DNA from: Lithobates sylvaticus
Lineage: Eukaryota > Chordata > Amphibia > Anura > Ranidae
Assembly (NCBI GenBank): GCA_028564925.1
Contig: CM053026.1
Coordinates: 135,794,031 to 135,858,030 of the forward strand
Direction of reading: 5' to 3'
DNA length: 64,000 nt
In this document: one piece after another, positions 11,338 through 23,180 of the stretch
Numbering within the stretch: position 1 is the first letter of the stretch
Layout of the letters: the number at the start of each line of letters is the position of its first letter
The notes under the pieces: generated by a model
What the model saw: only the letters and a program-made list of their open reading frames with translations
Told to the model about the DNA's origin: nothing
Databases searched by the model: none
Position numbers and translations under genes: made by a program

Positions 11338-12620
11338 TATATATATATTGCTTCTGATTTGCATGAAAGGTAATGCAGTATATTGAACAAACACATTCAG
11401 AATGCTCTGAACATACTGTATTGTGCATCTGCTTAGAAATTGAGCTTGGGTTCACCGCAGCCTTGGGTTGATGGTGAATCCCCTGCATTTACAAAGTTCA
11501 GAAATTGTGAGCTTTAGGTTTAAAAGTTTGCAGGTTCACTGCCAGAACAAAAGAATAGCCCATAATGCAGTGCATAGACTTTTGCCTCGTCTGTTTAGTC
11601 AAGAGACACAGTAATTTGAAGGAACTCAGGCTCCTTTCTATAAAATATGGGATTACAGCAGCCATAATGTCAGTATGTGTTGACATTCTTAGGGAGAGTT
11701 GATAATTCTGTAAGATTATAGAGGCTGTTTTTGTTTGACAATATCTTGCTTAGCAGCCCTTTACATGGGCAGAGTTAAGTAACAAGATTTAGTCCCCCCT
11801 TAGGCTTTAATGAGGTTTGCTGCAAATTTTGTGAACTTTGAACTCCAAGCAAGTCTCATGAAACTGTTCGTGAACTGAACCCAGACAGATTTACTTATCT
11901 TTTCTTCTGCTCTTCATGTAAAAACCATCTGGAGAGAAAACATTCATGGTCTTGCTATACCTCAGAAAATGTCAGTACCTAACTATTGTGCGCTGAAGTG
12001 ATGTACGTGTTCCAGTGTCCATAGTGTGCCTCCTCCGTCTAATCTGCGCAGGACCTAGCATTGCGTCAAGCCAAAGCAGTAGCAACTTGAATACTCTTGC
12101 CTTCCCCTTTGTCCCCCTGGGATATTTCCTGGACCATGCTGATTGATACATGCCCAGTTTATCTGGTACATTGATTACATTAGCTGTGTTCTGGAGGAAA
12201 AAGTTGTTAGGAGGTTAATGATCAAATACATTTATGAAGCTGTTATTGTGTTGATATCTCTAGTGCTAGTGTTATTGATTTTTGTGTGCTGTTTTAAGCG
12301 GTATGTTAAATTACACTACTTTACCAGCTGTGCAATTTACAGTAAAGTGATTGGAAACTGCTCTTGTGAGGCATGAGAGTGAATTTTTGGGTACCAGGAG
12401 AGGCGTCAAAAAGGAAGAGGTGCGTACACTGGTAAAACACTGGTAAAACTTTTTCAGGATGGCAATGGGATGTCAAATGGGAAAAATATTCAGGCTGTAG
12501 TGGTTTGCTCATGGGCATGTGAAGAAGGCAGGACATCATTTATACACTGTTACAACTCAGTCTGAGAGCTCGATTTATGCTATGAAACTGACAAACTGGG
12601 TTCATTGTGATACATCTGAA
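10990..12620. other. Unique-looking sequence, no gene recognised
   Basis: Apart from the TA microsatellite at 11276-11349, this 1.6-kb stretch has no recognised repeat end or coding exon. Frames such as 12143-12376 encode a short hydrophobic product, but lack of splice context and of domain similarity makes them unconvincing. Confidence 0.4.
11276..11349. repeat. (TA)n microsatellite
   Basis: About 50 bp of pure TA followed by TTTATA variants. Confidence 0.95.
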
Positions 12621-12634
12621 TTGATGTCTTAGGG

Positions 12635-12748
12635 CAGTGAAGGCACCCCAGATGTTTTGGACATTTCCCATGATGCTCCACTACACTGCAGAGTGCCAGA
12701 GCATCATGGGAAATGTAGTTCAAGGGGTGCCAAGGTTCGCCATCACTG
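12635..12748 (+). mobile_element. hAT MITE with perfect 8-bp target duplication
   Basis: A 114-bp element bounded by TCTTAGGG on both sides (12627-12634 and 12749-12756). Its ends are inverted repeats: CAGTGAAGGC on the left and the complement of CAGTGATGGCGAACC on the right. The middle is a foldback around the CATTTCCCATGATGCTC word. The CAGTG ends plus 8-bp duplication identify the hAT superfamily. Non-autonomous, no coding sequence. Confidence 0.95.
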
Positions 12749-13049
12749 TCTTAGGGCATAAGGGACTCTCAGAATATAGCAAGTACAACCTTTTATGTAC
12801 CTCTTAACAATTGGAAGATGAGAAGGACCATACGTTGAGAGACGTTTTAATTATAGTGTAATAATGTGGCTCCTCTATACTACTGGTAAAAACTCAGATG
12901 GATGCAATCAGAGAAGAAAAACTTTTAACATTCATGAATTACAGAAATAGATTCTGCCTGCATTTGGTAAAAAGATGTATTTCCTCTGTGTTTGCAGACA
13001 AAAGGTGTCACACGTCTGTGGTAGTGAGCCCTTGTAGAACGCCAACTCG

Positions 13050-13440
13050 GGGTTCCCCAGGGTGAGGAGTCTAAACCCCAGCCTGCTTCTTCACCAGAGC
13101 CCCTGATGGTGGGGATGGACACGCAGCAAGCTGGAACCAGATTGCGGCCCCCAGGTACATCCAGCTGAGGATGTGGAGACCACACATGTGTGCAGAATAC
13201 AAGCGACAGGAGACAACAGGAAATCCAGGAGATAAGCCAAGGTAAGGATGGGTAGCGAACAATCACAGGCAGTAAACAAAGCCAGGGTCGGTACACTGGT
13301 AGTCAGGCACAGGATGCGCAAGTAACAAGTGAACGGTAGCTCAGAAAACTGTGAAGTTGCTCAGGCAATGTGGGTTACACTGGGCATGTTTTATATAGGC
13401 AAGCAAACTATGAGACAGGCCAGGAAGTGATGGAAGTGAA
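13050..13440. repeat. Unclassified dispersed CAGG-rich repeat
   Basis: Contains GCCAGGGTCGGTACACTGG and surrounding CAGGC-type words resembling those at 60940-60980 (GGGGTCGGTAACTGG) and about 4800. I infer one dispersed family across the three places. No ends could be fixed and the class is unknown. Confidence 0.35.
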
Positions 13441-13557
13441 GGAAATAAAAACCCACAGACTAGCAGGCAACGCCCATAGGTGTTATAATTTTGAATGGAC
13501 CTCACGCTATAGATTCAGTGAATTTAATAGTGGTACATATAATTATGTGAAAAAAAA

Positions 13558-13600
13558 AATATATATATATATATTTTAATATATATATATATATATATAA
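13558..13600. repeat. (AT)n microsatellite
   Basis: Two adjacent AT runs split by TTTTAAT. Confidence 0.9.
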
Positions 13601-14229
13601 ACTTCAAAAATAAAGCTAGCTCTGTATATATATATAAAGTGCTCTGTGAAAATGTACAATGTACAAATCATAAATTAATACAGTGATTCAAAGTCCATAT
13701 ATATATCACCATTTTACTTGGCAGTTGCACCGATGATAAATAATCACCAGAAGACCATGATAGGGATGGCCCCGGTGCTCGATTACTGCACCGGGCGTTC
13801 GCCCCTCAAAGTTCGCATCACATTCGGGTAGACAATGCATTAGTGCATTGCTGGCTGATTTTTGCATGTTGGCCATTAGAAACTAGGAGATAGTGGTAGC
13901 CAATTAAAGCTCAGGGGGCGCCCCACCTAGTGAGTTAATTAAACAACCTGTCAAACAACAGGTGCTGTACAGTGAGTGTGATATTTTTGGGGATTAGTCT
14001 GGTGTGTGCGTGCTGTTAACAGCATAGCAGTAGCACCAACCGCATATGCAACCTTCTGTCCCTAATAGACTTAATAAAGTGCTAGGACTTATAGTGTGTT
14101 TGTGCACAAAGTAATTTTCTTGTTACATATATAACAATGTACAAATCATAAATTATATCAGCAGCACCCATAGGACTTATAGTGATTCAAAGTGTCTTTG
14201 TGTCCATAGGTTATTTTCTGTGATATTTT

Positions 14230-15955
14230 CAAAGCTCAACACCATAGGACAGTGTGTTTGTGGCATTTTTTGACAGCAGCACACATATAGTACCTATAGT
14301 GTCTTTGTGTCAGCAGCACCCATGGACTTATAGTGTGTTTGTGGCAGCACACATAGCTCCTATATTTTCTTGACAGCAGCACACATCTAGTACCTATAGT
14401 GTCTTTGTGTCAGCAGCACCCATAGGACTTATAGTGTGTTTGTGGCAGCACACATAGCTCCTTTATTTTCTTGACAGCAGCACACATATAGTACCTATAG
14501 TGTCTTTGTGTCAGCAGCACCCATAGGACTTATAGTGTGTTTGTGGCAGCACACACAGCTCCTATATTTTCTTGACAGCAGCACACATATAGTACCTATA
14601 GGGTCTTTGTGTCAGCAGCACCCATAAGACTTATAGTGTGTTTGTAGGCAGCACACATAGCTCCTATATTTTCTTGACAGCAGCACACATATAGTACCTA
14701 TAGTGTCTTTGTGTCAGCAGCACCCTTAGGACTTATAGTGTGTTTGTAGCAGCACACATAGCTCCTATATTTTCTTGACAGCAGCACACATATAGTACCT
14801 ATAGTGTCTTTGTGTCAGCAGCACCCATAGACTTATAGTGTGTTTGTGGCAGCACACATAGCTCCTATATTTTCTTGACAGCAGAACACATATAGTACCT
14901 ATAGTGTCTTTGTGTCAGCAGCACACATAGGACTTATAGTGTGTTTTTGGCAGCACACATAGCTCCTATATTTTCTTGACAGCAGCACACATATAGTACC
15001 TATAGTGTCTTTGTGTCAGCAGCACCCATAGGACTTTTAGTGTGTTTGTGGCAGCACACATAGCTCCTTTATTTTCTTGACAGCAGCACACATATAGTTA
15101 CCTATAGTGTCTTTGTGTCAGCAGCACCCTTAGGACTTATAGTGTGTTTGTGGCAGCACACATAGTGATAGCAGCACACACATATAGTACCTATAGTGTT
15201 TTGTGTCAGCAGCACCCATAAGACTTATAGTGTGTTAGTTGCAGCACACGTAGCTCCTATATTTTCTTGACAACAGCACACATATAGTACCTATAGTGTC
15301 TTTGTGTCAGCAGCACCCATAGGACTTATAGTGTGTTAGTGGCAGCACACATTGCTCCTATATTTTCTTGTCAGCAGAACACATATAGTACCTATAGTGT
15401 CTATGTGTCAGCAGCACCCATAGGACTTATAGTGTGTGTGGCAGCACACATAGCTCCTATATTTTCTTGACAGCAGCACACATATAGTAACCTATAGTGT
15501 CTTTGTGTCAGCAGCACCCATAGGTCTTTGAGTGTGTTTGTGGCAGCACTCATAGCTCCTATATTTTCTTGACAGCAGAACACATATAGTACCTATAGTG
15601 TCTTTGTGTCAGCAGCACCCATAGGACTTATAGTGTGTTTGTGGCAGCACACATAGCTCCTATATTTTCTTGACAGCAGCACACATATAGTACCTATAGT
15701 GTCTTTGTGTCAGCAGCACCCATAGGACTTATAGTGTGTTTGTGGCAGCACACATAGCTCCTATATTTTCTTGACAGCAGCACACATATAGTACCTATAG
15801 TGTCTTTGTGTCAGCAGCACCCATAGGACTTATAGTGTGTTTTGTGGCAGCACACATAGGTCCTATATTTTCTTGTCAGCAGCACACATAGTACCTATAG
15901 TGTGTTAGTGTCAGCACCCATAGGACCTACAGTGTGTTGTGAGCACACATAGGAG
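14230..15955. repeat. ~101-bp minisatellite in the 5' part of the hAT element
   Basis: About 17 tandem copies. Successive TTGACAGCAGCACACAT starts at 14471, 14572, 14673 and 14774 give a 101-bp period. Each unit has CAGCAGCACCCATAGGACTT, a (T/G)-rich stretch, GGCAGCACACATAGCTCCTA and CATATAGTACCTATAGTGTC. The last units become shorter and lead directly to the transposase start at 15991. The related array at 62095-63360 uses a 64-bp unit lacking the CATATAGTACC block. Confidence 0.95.
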
Positions 15956-15990
15956 CTCTATTTTTTATACAATATACACTACCAACTACA

Positions 15991-16900
15991 ATGGCTGGAA
16001 GACCGCCAAGGAGAGGCAGACCGTGCCGAGGCAAGAACACAGGGCAAGCAGGCTCTGTTTCTAGAGACAACAGTGCTGGTCGTGGACGTGGTCGTGCATC
16101 GTCATCAGCACGTGGCCATGGGACACGCTTGTCTTTGTTTTCGGCAGCTGGACATGTTGAGCCGCATCATGCCGAAGGCTTGGTAGAATGGATGACCAAG
16201 CCCTCCTCATCCTCCTCATCCTCTCTTACCCAGGCTCAGGGTACTGGCAGAGCAGCTGCCAACGCGTACTCAATGGCATCATCAGCCACCCCTTCCCTAG
16301 ACCCACCATGTCCTCCTGAGGAGTCCCCCGAACTGTTTGAGCACAGTGTTGGGTACATGCTCCAGGAGGATGCCCAACGATTCGAAGGCTCGGATGATGA
16401 TACCCAGCTTGATGAAGGCAGTAGTGTGCGTGCAGAGAGAGGGGATGCTGAAGGACAGCAATCTGGCAGTACTGTTCCACCAGCTGCAGCTTACTGCCAG
16501 GTTTACTCTAGTGGTGACGAGGGAGGGTATGATGAGGTCACTGACTCCACGTGGGTGCCTGAAGGGAGAGAGGAGAAGGAGGAGGAGGATGCGGCGTCAC
16601 ATGTCCAACGAGGCAGGATGCCCCCTGGAGGCCAGCTACAGGCCAGCACACCAACTGTATCAGACCGCAGAGCTCCGCCTGTGCACCACTGCTATTTGCA
16701 ATATTTGTCTCAAGCGTATCTCGCGTGACCAAAACATCAGCCGCTTGGGCACCACAAGCATGAGCAGACATATGTCGACCTGCCATGCAGCTCGTTGGCA
16801 AGCACACATAAAAGACCCACACCAAAGAACAAAGCGGACCTCTCCTTGCTCCTCATCAGCTGGGATCTCCATCCCCCACTATATCTTCAGTCCTCTCTGA
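15991..16900 (+). pseudogene. hAT transposase N-terminal part with BED zinc finger (frame-broken)
   Basis: An ATG at 15991 opens a frame of 245 codons. It encodes a basic RGR/GRPPRRGR-rich start, then a Ser-rich and an acidic linker, ending at 16728. The zinc-binding part lies in the next frame at about 16690-16830: CNIC followed some 20 residues later by RHMSTCH, matching a BED finger (C-x2-C ... H-x3-5-C/H). BED fingers in hAT transposases bind the element ends in the nucleus. The frame change shows decay. The start follows the minisatellite directly, so the array or the short spacer after it would hold any promoter. The ATG is chosen because it is the first in the frame and carries a plausible basic N-terminus. 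Confidence 0.8.
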
Positions 16901-16967
16901 AAGCTGCTCTTAGAGGACTGAAGGTGTAGAATTAGGTGTGTCATAACCAAGTACTTGCAGTACACCA

Positions 16968-18986
16968 ATGTCCGATTGTAGCAGGCGAATTTCCCTGCCC
17001 CAGCTGCTGGACCGTCGAAAGAAGTCTACTCCCAGCCATCCACATGCCCAGCGGTTGAATGCAAGCTTGGCTAAATTGCTAGCACTTCAACTGCTGCCTT
17101 TTCAGTTGGTAGACTCGGCCACCTTCCGTGAGTTTGTTCAATGTGCGGTTCCTCAGTGGCAGGTTCCCAAACGCCACTTTTTCTCACGGAAGGCGATTCC
17201 GTCTCTCTACCGGCATGTGGAAGGCAATGTCCATGCCTCGCTGGACAGGGCGGTCAGCGGTAAGGTGCATATTACCGCTGACTCATGGTTCAGCAGGCAT
17301 GGACAGGGACGTTATCTTTCTTTCACGGCCCATTGGGTCACTCTATTGGCAGCTGGGAGGGATGCAGGACAAGGTGCAGTAGTGTTGGAGGTTGTTCCGC
17401 CACCACGCCTCCAAAATGCTACTACTGGTTGTGACACACCACTCTCCTCCACCCCCTCCTCTTCTTCTTCCTCCAGTGCTCTTTCCTCAGAACCAGCGGT
17501 GCTCCGTAGGCGAACAAGGGACTACGCGAGTACGCAGGCAAAAAGATGCCATGCCGTGCTTGCGCTGGTGTGTTTGGGGGACAGGAGCCACACTGGGGCA
17601 GCGGTTCTGGCAGCTCTGCAGGGGCAGGCCGAGGGTGGTTGACGCCACGCCAGCTTAAGCCAGGAATGGTGGTTTCTGACAATGGCACCAACCTCCTCTC
17701 CCCCTGCGACAGGGGCAGCTCACCCATGTGCCCTGTATGGCTCACGTCCTCAACCTGGTGGTGCAGCGGTTCTTGGGCAGGTACCCAGGCTTACAGGATG
17801 TCCTGAGGCAGGCCAGGAAAGTCTGTGTGCATTTCCGCTGATCTTATAATGCCAGTGCTCGGCTGACTGAGCTGCAAAAGGAGCTGAACCTGCCCAAGAA
17901 CCGCCTAATATGTGACATGCCCACCAGGTGGAACTCAACGTTGGCCATGCTGCAGCGACTGCACACGCAGCAGAGGGCCATCAATGAGTACCTTTGCAAC
18001 TACGGCACCAGGACAGGGTCAGGGGAGCTTGGCTTTTTTTCCCCACGCCAGTGGAGCATGATCAGGGATGCATGCACTGTCCTCTCACATTTGAGGAGGC
18101 CACGAGGATGGTGAGCAGTGACAGTGCATGCATCAGTGACACTGTACCTCTTGTCCACCTGTTGGAGCATACGCTGCGTGGGATAAATGGACAGGGCACT
18201 TGAGGCAGAACAGAGGCAGGAAGAGGAGGACTTCCTTGCCTCTCAAGGCCCTCTTTATCCAGACAGTGTTCTTTCTGTCCCACCCATCACACAGGAAGAG
18301 GATGAGGAGGAGGAGGAGGAGGATTGTGTGAGCATGGAGGTGGAGCCTGGCACTCAGCATCAGCAGCAGCAGTCTTTTAGGGATGATGTACAGTCCCAAC
18401 AAACCAGTGGACTTGTACGTGGCTGGGAGGAGGTGGCTGGCGATCATGTCGTCCTCAGTGACCCAGAAGACTCCGGACCGAATGCCTCAGCTAACCTACG
18501 TAGCATGGCCTCCCTGATCCTGCAAAGCCTGCGGAGGATCCTCGTGTTCTTCGGATCAAGGAGAGGGACCATTACTGGCTGGCCACTCTCCTTGATCCAC
18601 GGTACAAGGGTAAGGTTGCAGACCTTATCTTGCCGTCGCAGAGGGAGGAGAAGATGAGACATCTCAGGGAGGTCTTGCAGAAAGGTCTGTGCAACGCGTG
18701 CCCAGAAACTGGGAGGTTACAAACTCCTGGTCCTGGACGACGAGTTGCTGTGGCTTCGGTCAGTAGCAGAAGGAGCGGTGGGGAAGGTGGACGTCTGACC
18801 GATGCGTTCAGACAATTTTTTAGTCCGCAGCCCAAAGGTATTATCGGTTCCAGAAACCATCGCCAGCGTCTGATATACATGGTGCAGGAATACCTAGGGG
18901 CAAGGTCAGACTTGGACACCTTTCCCACCGAAAATCCTCTGGCTTACTGGGTCCTGAGGATGGATCACTGGCCAGAGCTTGCACAG
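16968..18986 (+). pseudogene. hAT transposase catalytic region (ZBED-like), decayed
   Basis: This region spans the DDE (RNase H-like) core of a hAT transposase, which cuts and joins the element ends. Visible hallmarks: LPFQLVDSATFREFVQ at the start, ITADSW with the first catalytic Asp (about 17270-17290), MVVSDNG with the second Asp (about 17668-17690), a C-MAHVLNLVVQRF helix region (about 17735-17775), PTRWNSTLAMLQRL (about 17920-17965) and an LLDPRYKGK-like word near 18590-18615. It ends with NPLAYW...WPELAQ. Frames change near 17640, 17700 and 18560, and a TGA lies near 17840. The acidic and Gln-rich stretch at 18290-18375 is linker-like. The gene is cut at 18986 by the inner element and resumes at 21693 in the same reading frame. 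Confidence 0.88.
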
Positions 18987-19502
18987 TAGGGATGAGCCGA
19001 ACACCCCCCCGTTCGGCTCGCACCAGAACCCGCGAACGGACCTAAAGTCCGTGCGAGCTTTAGAACCCTATTAGTTATAATGGATGCGAACGTTCGAAAT
19101 TAAAAGTGCTCATTTTAAAGGCTAATATGCATGTTAATGTCATAAAAAGTGTTTGGGGGACCTGGGTCCTGCCCCAGGGGACATGTATCAATGCAAAATT
19201 TTTTTTTAAAAACGGCGGAGCAGTGATTTTAATAATGCTTAAATTGAAACAATAAAAGTGTAATATTCCTTTAAATTTCGTACCTGGGGGGTGTCTATAG
19301 TATGCCTGTAAAGGGGCGCATGTTTCCCGTGTTTAGAACTGTCTCTGCGCAAAGTGTCATTTTTGAAAGTAAAAAAGCTATTTAAAATCACTCGCGGCTA
19401 ATGTTAATTCACGGCTCCCGTAATACAGAGAACAGTGATTCATTGAAACTCATTCATAAAAAAAAGTCATTGATAAAAAAAAAAAAAAATGAAAAAAAAA
19501 AA

Positions 19503-20616
19503 GTGTAGGGGTCCCCCCAAATTCAATAACCAGGCCCTTCAGGTCTGGGATGGATATTAAGGGGGATCCCAGCCAAAAAAAAAAAAAAAAATGGCGTAGG
19601 GTCCCCCTCAAAATCCATACCAGACCCTTGAGGTCTGGTATGGATTTTAAGGGGAACCCTAGCCAAAAAAAAATGGCGTGGGGTCCCCCTCAAAATCCAT
19701 ACCAGACCCTTATCCGAGCACGCAACCTGGCAGGCCGCAGGAAAAGAGGGGGGGACGAGAGCGGCCCCCCCTCTCGCCTGAACCGTACCAGGCCACATGC
19801 CCTCAACATTGGGAGGATGCTTTGGGGGTCTAAGACCCCTAAAGCACCTTGTCCCCATGTTGATTAGGACAAGGGCCTCTTCCCCACAACCCTGGCCGGT
19901 GGTTGTGGGGGTCTGCGGGCGGGGGGCTTATCGGAATCTGGAAGCCCCCTTTAACAAGGGGACCCCCCGATCCCGGCCCCCCCCCCCTGTGTGAAATGGT
20001 AAGGGGGTACAAAAGTACCCCTACCATTTCACCAAAAAAGTGGCAAAAATGGTAAAAAATGACAGGAGACAGTCTTTGACAATTCCTTTATTAAAATCTT
20101 CTTTCTTCTTTCTTCATCCTTCGGATTCTTCATCTTCTCCTTCCATCTTCTTCTTCCATTGCCAGGGTTGTGGGGAAGAGGCCCTTGTCCTAATCAACAT
20201 GGGGACAAGGTGCTTTAGGGGTCTTAGACCCCCAAAGCATCCTCCCAATGTTGAGGGCATGTGGCCTGGTACGGTTCAGGCGAGAGGGGGGGCCGCTCTC
20301 GTCCCCCCCTCTTTTCCTGCGGCCTGCCAGGTTGCGTGCTCGGATAAGGGTCTGGTTTGGATTTTGAGGGGGACCCCACGCCATTTTTTTTGGCTAGGGT
20401 TCCCCTTAAAATCCATACCAGACCTCAAGGGTCTGGTATGGATTTTGAGGGGGACCCTACGCCATTTTTTTTTTTTTTTTTTTTGGCTGGGATCCCCCTT
20501 AATATCCATCCCAGACCTGAAGGGCCTGGTTTTTTTTTGGCTGGGATCCCCCTTAATATCCATCCCAGACCTGAAGGGCCTGGTTATTGAATTTGGGGGG
20601 ACCCCTACGCTTTTTT
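19503..20616. repeat. Large inverted repeat inside the inner hAT element
   Basis: The arm at 19503-19890 is the reverse complement of the arm at about 20163-20616, separated by a ~270-bp loop. Landmarks: GGTCCCCCCAAATTCAATAA on the left arm mirrors TTATTGAATTTGGGGGGACC on the right, and CAAGGTGC-type words mirror each other near the loop. Each arm holds A or T runs of variable length. The loop holds a pyrimidine-rich TTCTTC stretch. Confidence 0.92.
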
Positions 20617-21370
20617 TTTGTTTTTTATTAATGAATGACAGCTCTCTGTGTTACAGGAGCCATCAATTCATTAGCCGCGAGTGATTTAAATAGCTTTCTT
20701 CCTGCAAAAATGACACTTTTTTGCAGGGAAAGTTCTAAGCACAGGAAACCTGCCCTCCTTCACAGGCTACCTATAGACACCCCCCAGATGTGATACTGCA
20801 ATGCTGTTCTAACAGCATGCACACACACATATCCCCAGAAATAAAGCACATATTGTTGTCAGCAGTCAGCAGCACACTGACACGCTGACACTGTGAGTGA
20901 AACATAATATGCGAGGCCGCCAGACCCCTCAAGGGTCTGGTATGGATTTTGAGGGGGACCCTACGCCATTTTTTTTTTTTTTTTTTGGCTGGGATCCCCC
21001 TTAATATCCATCCCAGACCTGAAGGGCCTGGTTATTGAATTTGGGGGGACCCCTACGCTTTTTTTTTTGTTTTTTTATTAATGAATGACAGCTCTCTGTG
21101 TTACAGGAGCCATCAATTCATTAGCCGCGAGTGATTTTAAATAGCTTTCTTCCTGCAAAAATGACACTTTTTTGCAGGGAAAGTTCTAAGCACAGGAAAC
21201 CTGCCCTCCTTCACAGGCTACCTATAGACACCCCCAGATGTGATACTGCAATGCTGTTCTAACAGCATGCACACACATATCCCCAGAATAAAAGCACATA
21301 TTGTTGTCAGCAGTCAGCAGCACACTGACACGCTGACACTGTGAGTGAAACATAATATGCGAGGCCGCCG
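20428..21370. repeat. Direct tandem duplication (~450-500 bp units) inside the inner hAT element
   Basis: Sequence from AAGGGTCTGGTATGGATTTT at 20428 to GCGAGGCCGCC near 20920 is repeated from about 20929 to 21370 with few changes. The first copy also contains a small extra internal duplication of TTTGGCTGGGATCCCCCTTA and following bases. The high similarity suggests a fairly recent duplication. Confidence 0.9.
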
Positions 21371-21675
21371 CCGCGGCGGCCTCTTATACCGTGGGGCGTG
21401 TATTAAAGCCCCTGAGCTATAATTGGCTACAGGCATCCTGCCTGTAGCCAATTATGGCTCTCCTCGCTGCCGGCGCTGTGATTGGCCAAGCATGCGGGGT
21501 CACAGTGCATGCTTGGCCAATCATCAGCCAGCATTGCACTGCGCGGGCCGCAATGCATTGCGGGGCCGCTCGCATCACACGAATTTGATGCGAGCGGCCC
21601 CAATAGTTCTGGGCTCGCCGAGCGAGCGAACACCCGGTGCTCGATTCGAACATGGGTTCGAATCGAACACCGGGC
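21361..21675. other. String of perfect hairpins near the end of the inner hAT element
   Basis: Successive inverted repeats, read directly: arms 21361-21370/21374-21383 (10 bp, loop 3); 21421-21435/21439-21453 (15 bp, loop 3); 21480-21495/21507-21522 (16 bp, loop 11); 21548-21563 (16-bp perfect palindrome); 21562-21577/21586-21601 (16 bp, loop 8); and an imperfect one over about 21634-21675 that includes the terminal repeat. Two of the hairpins carry ATTGG/CCAAT in their arms. All but the last are perfect over the lengths stated. Confidence 0.95.
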
Positions 21676-21686
21676 TCATCCTTATT

Positions 21687-21887
21687 GCACAGTATGCAAT
21701 TGAGCTACTGGCCTGTTCTGCATCCAGTGTTCTTTCCGAACGCACATTCAGTGCTGCTGGAGGATTTGTCACCGATCACAGGGTGCGCCTGTCCACCGAC
21801 TCGGTTGATCGACTGACCTTCATAAAAATGAATCAGTCTTGGATCACTACCAGCTACCAGGCACCTGAAGCGGATATAACTGAATAA
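21687..21887 (+). pseudogene. hAT transposase C-terminal dimerisation (hATC) segment
   Basis: The frame resumes after the inner element and ends at a TAA near 21885-21887. It shows the hAT C-terminal signature: an alpha-helical YAIELLAC, then SSVLSERTFSAAGGF and RVRLSTDSVDRLTFIKMN. This domain dimerises hAT transposases and closes the active structure. The reading frame is the same as that of 18630-18986, so the inner element split a frame that was still open at that point. No break is visible within this short segment. Confidence 0.92.
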
Positions 21888-22000
21888 TTTATAATGTCAC
21901 ATCCCTTCAAGACTGCCTATGCTGATGCTGAGTGACTGTCCTGTTATGTTCACTGACTATCCTCTTCCTCCTCAACAATGATCCATGCGACCACACCAGT

Positions 22001-22700
22001 GCCTAAGGCACAATTTTTCAGCCCCTGTATAACAGGGGCGTGTAATTAAAATTAAAAAAAAAATGCTTCGCAACAGGTGTGACTGCTGTGCTCCAAGTAC
22101 AGTATATGTGAGGGGTTGCAGTGTTGTGGCACCAGCACCAGTGCCTAAGGCACAATTTTCAGCCCCTGTTGGGGCGTGTAATTACAATTTTTAGGCAATG
22201 CTTTGCAACAGGTCTCATTGCTGTGCTCAGAGTACAGTATCTGTGAGGGGTTGCCGTGTTGTGACACCAGCACCAATGCCTAAGGCACAATTTTTCAGCC
22301 CCTGTTTAACAGGGGCGTGTAATTACAAATCTTGATCTAATAGTCACAGCAGGGCCCATTCCTGCACCCACCAAGTAACTGTGAGGGCTTACAGTCTTGT
22401 GCAACACCGTCCACCACCACCACCCCCACCACCACCAACGGCCCAATTTTTCTGCCCTGTTCAACAGGTGCATGCAATTACAAATCTTGATCTAATAACT
22501 CACAGCAGGGCCCATTCCTGCGCCCACCAAGAGTAACTGTGAGGGCTTACAGTCTTGTGGCAACACCGTCCACCACCACCACCACCACCACCAAAGGCCC
22601 AATTTTTCTGCCCTGTTCAACAGGTGCATGCAATTACAAATCTTGATCTAATAACTCACAGCAGGGCCCATTCCTGTGCCCACCAAGAGTAACTGTGAGG
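22001..22700. repeat. 3' tandem repeats of the hAT element (two unit types)
   Basis: Units begin GCCTAAGGCACAATTTTTC or GGCCCAATTTTTCTGCCC at about 22001, 22143, 22278, 22440 and 22595, with spacings of 135-162 bp. Early units contain AACAGGGGCGTGTAATTA. Later ones carry a (CCA)n run (22408-22436 and 22570-22592) and ACAGCAGGGCCCATTCCTG. They follow the transposase stop and could be its 3' untranslated region. Confidence 0.9.
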
Positions 22701-23180
22701 GCTTACAGTGTTGTGGCTACACCAACATCTAATAGGGCAAATTTCTGCAGAGTATATACGGCAGGCCCCTACTTTTCAAACATCCAACTTACAAACGACT
22801 CCTACTTGCAAACGGAAAGAGAAAACAGGAAGTGAGAGGAAATCTACCCCTAGGAACGGAAATTCTATCCTGTTACATTTAATTTGGGAAAAAAGGTATC
22901 TCCTCTCTACTGATGCTTTATCACCAATCCTTGTTTCAATTAAAACCCCACTTTTTCAAAAAACATTTCTCATTGGGACGGAAAGTGAGGTGAAATGTTC
23001 TGAACAGATGTGCAAAAACAGCAAATTAAAAAAATGATAACCCCTCCCTATGTTCACCAAAAAGCTTAAAAATAGATTTTTTTGGGATGGAGCTACACTT
23101 CATAATGTACCTGTTCAGATTCTATTTAAGAACAAACCTACAGTCCCTCTCTTGTTTGCACCGCCTATATACTGCTGTTC
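22700..23180. other. Interior of the hAT element between 3' repeats and right end
   Basis: Non-coding, with a stretch near 22763-22850 (CTTTTCAAACATCCAACTTA onward) that looks like an independent dispersed sequence. It is absent from the shorter copy at 61729-63971. Confidence 0.5.

Larger units (their letters stand above)
18987..21684 (-). mobile_element. Inner 2.7-kb non-autonomous hAT element inserted in the transposase
   Basis: Perfect 8-bp duplications TTGCACAG flank it (18979-18986 and 21685-21692). Its ends are inverted repeats: TAGGGATGAGCC on the left and the complement of TAAGGATGAGCC on the right. Compared with the outer element it lies in the opposite orientation; the CCCGGTGCTCGATTCGAAC end is at the right. 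It contains no transposase, but holds a large inverted repeat (19503-20616), a tandem duplication (20428-21370) and a string of hairpins (21361-21675). Because it shares termini with the outer element, it could have been mobilised by the same transposase. Confidence 0.95.

Noticed and set aside
14230-15955. CRISPR array
   Set aside because: Units are tandem without unique spacers, lie in a vertebrate hAT transposon and are 101 bp long.
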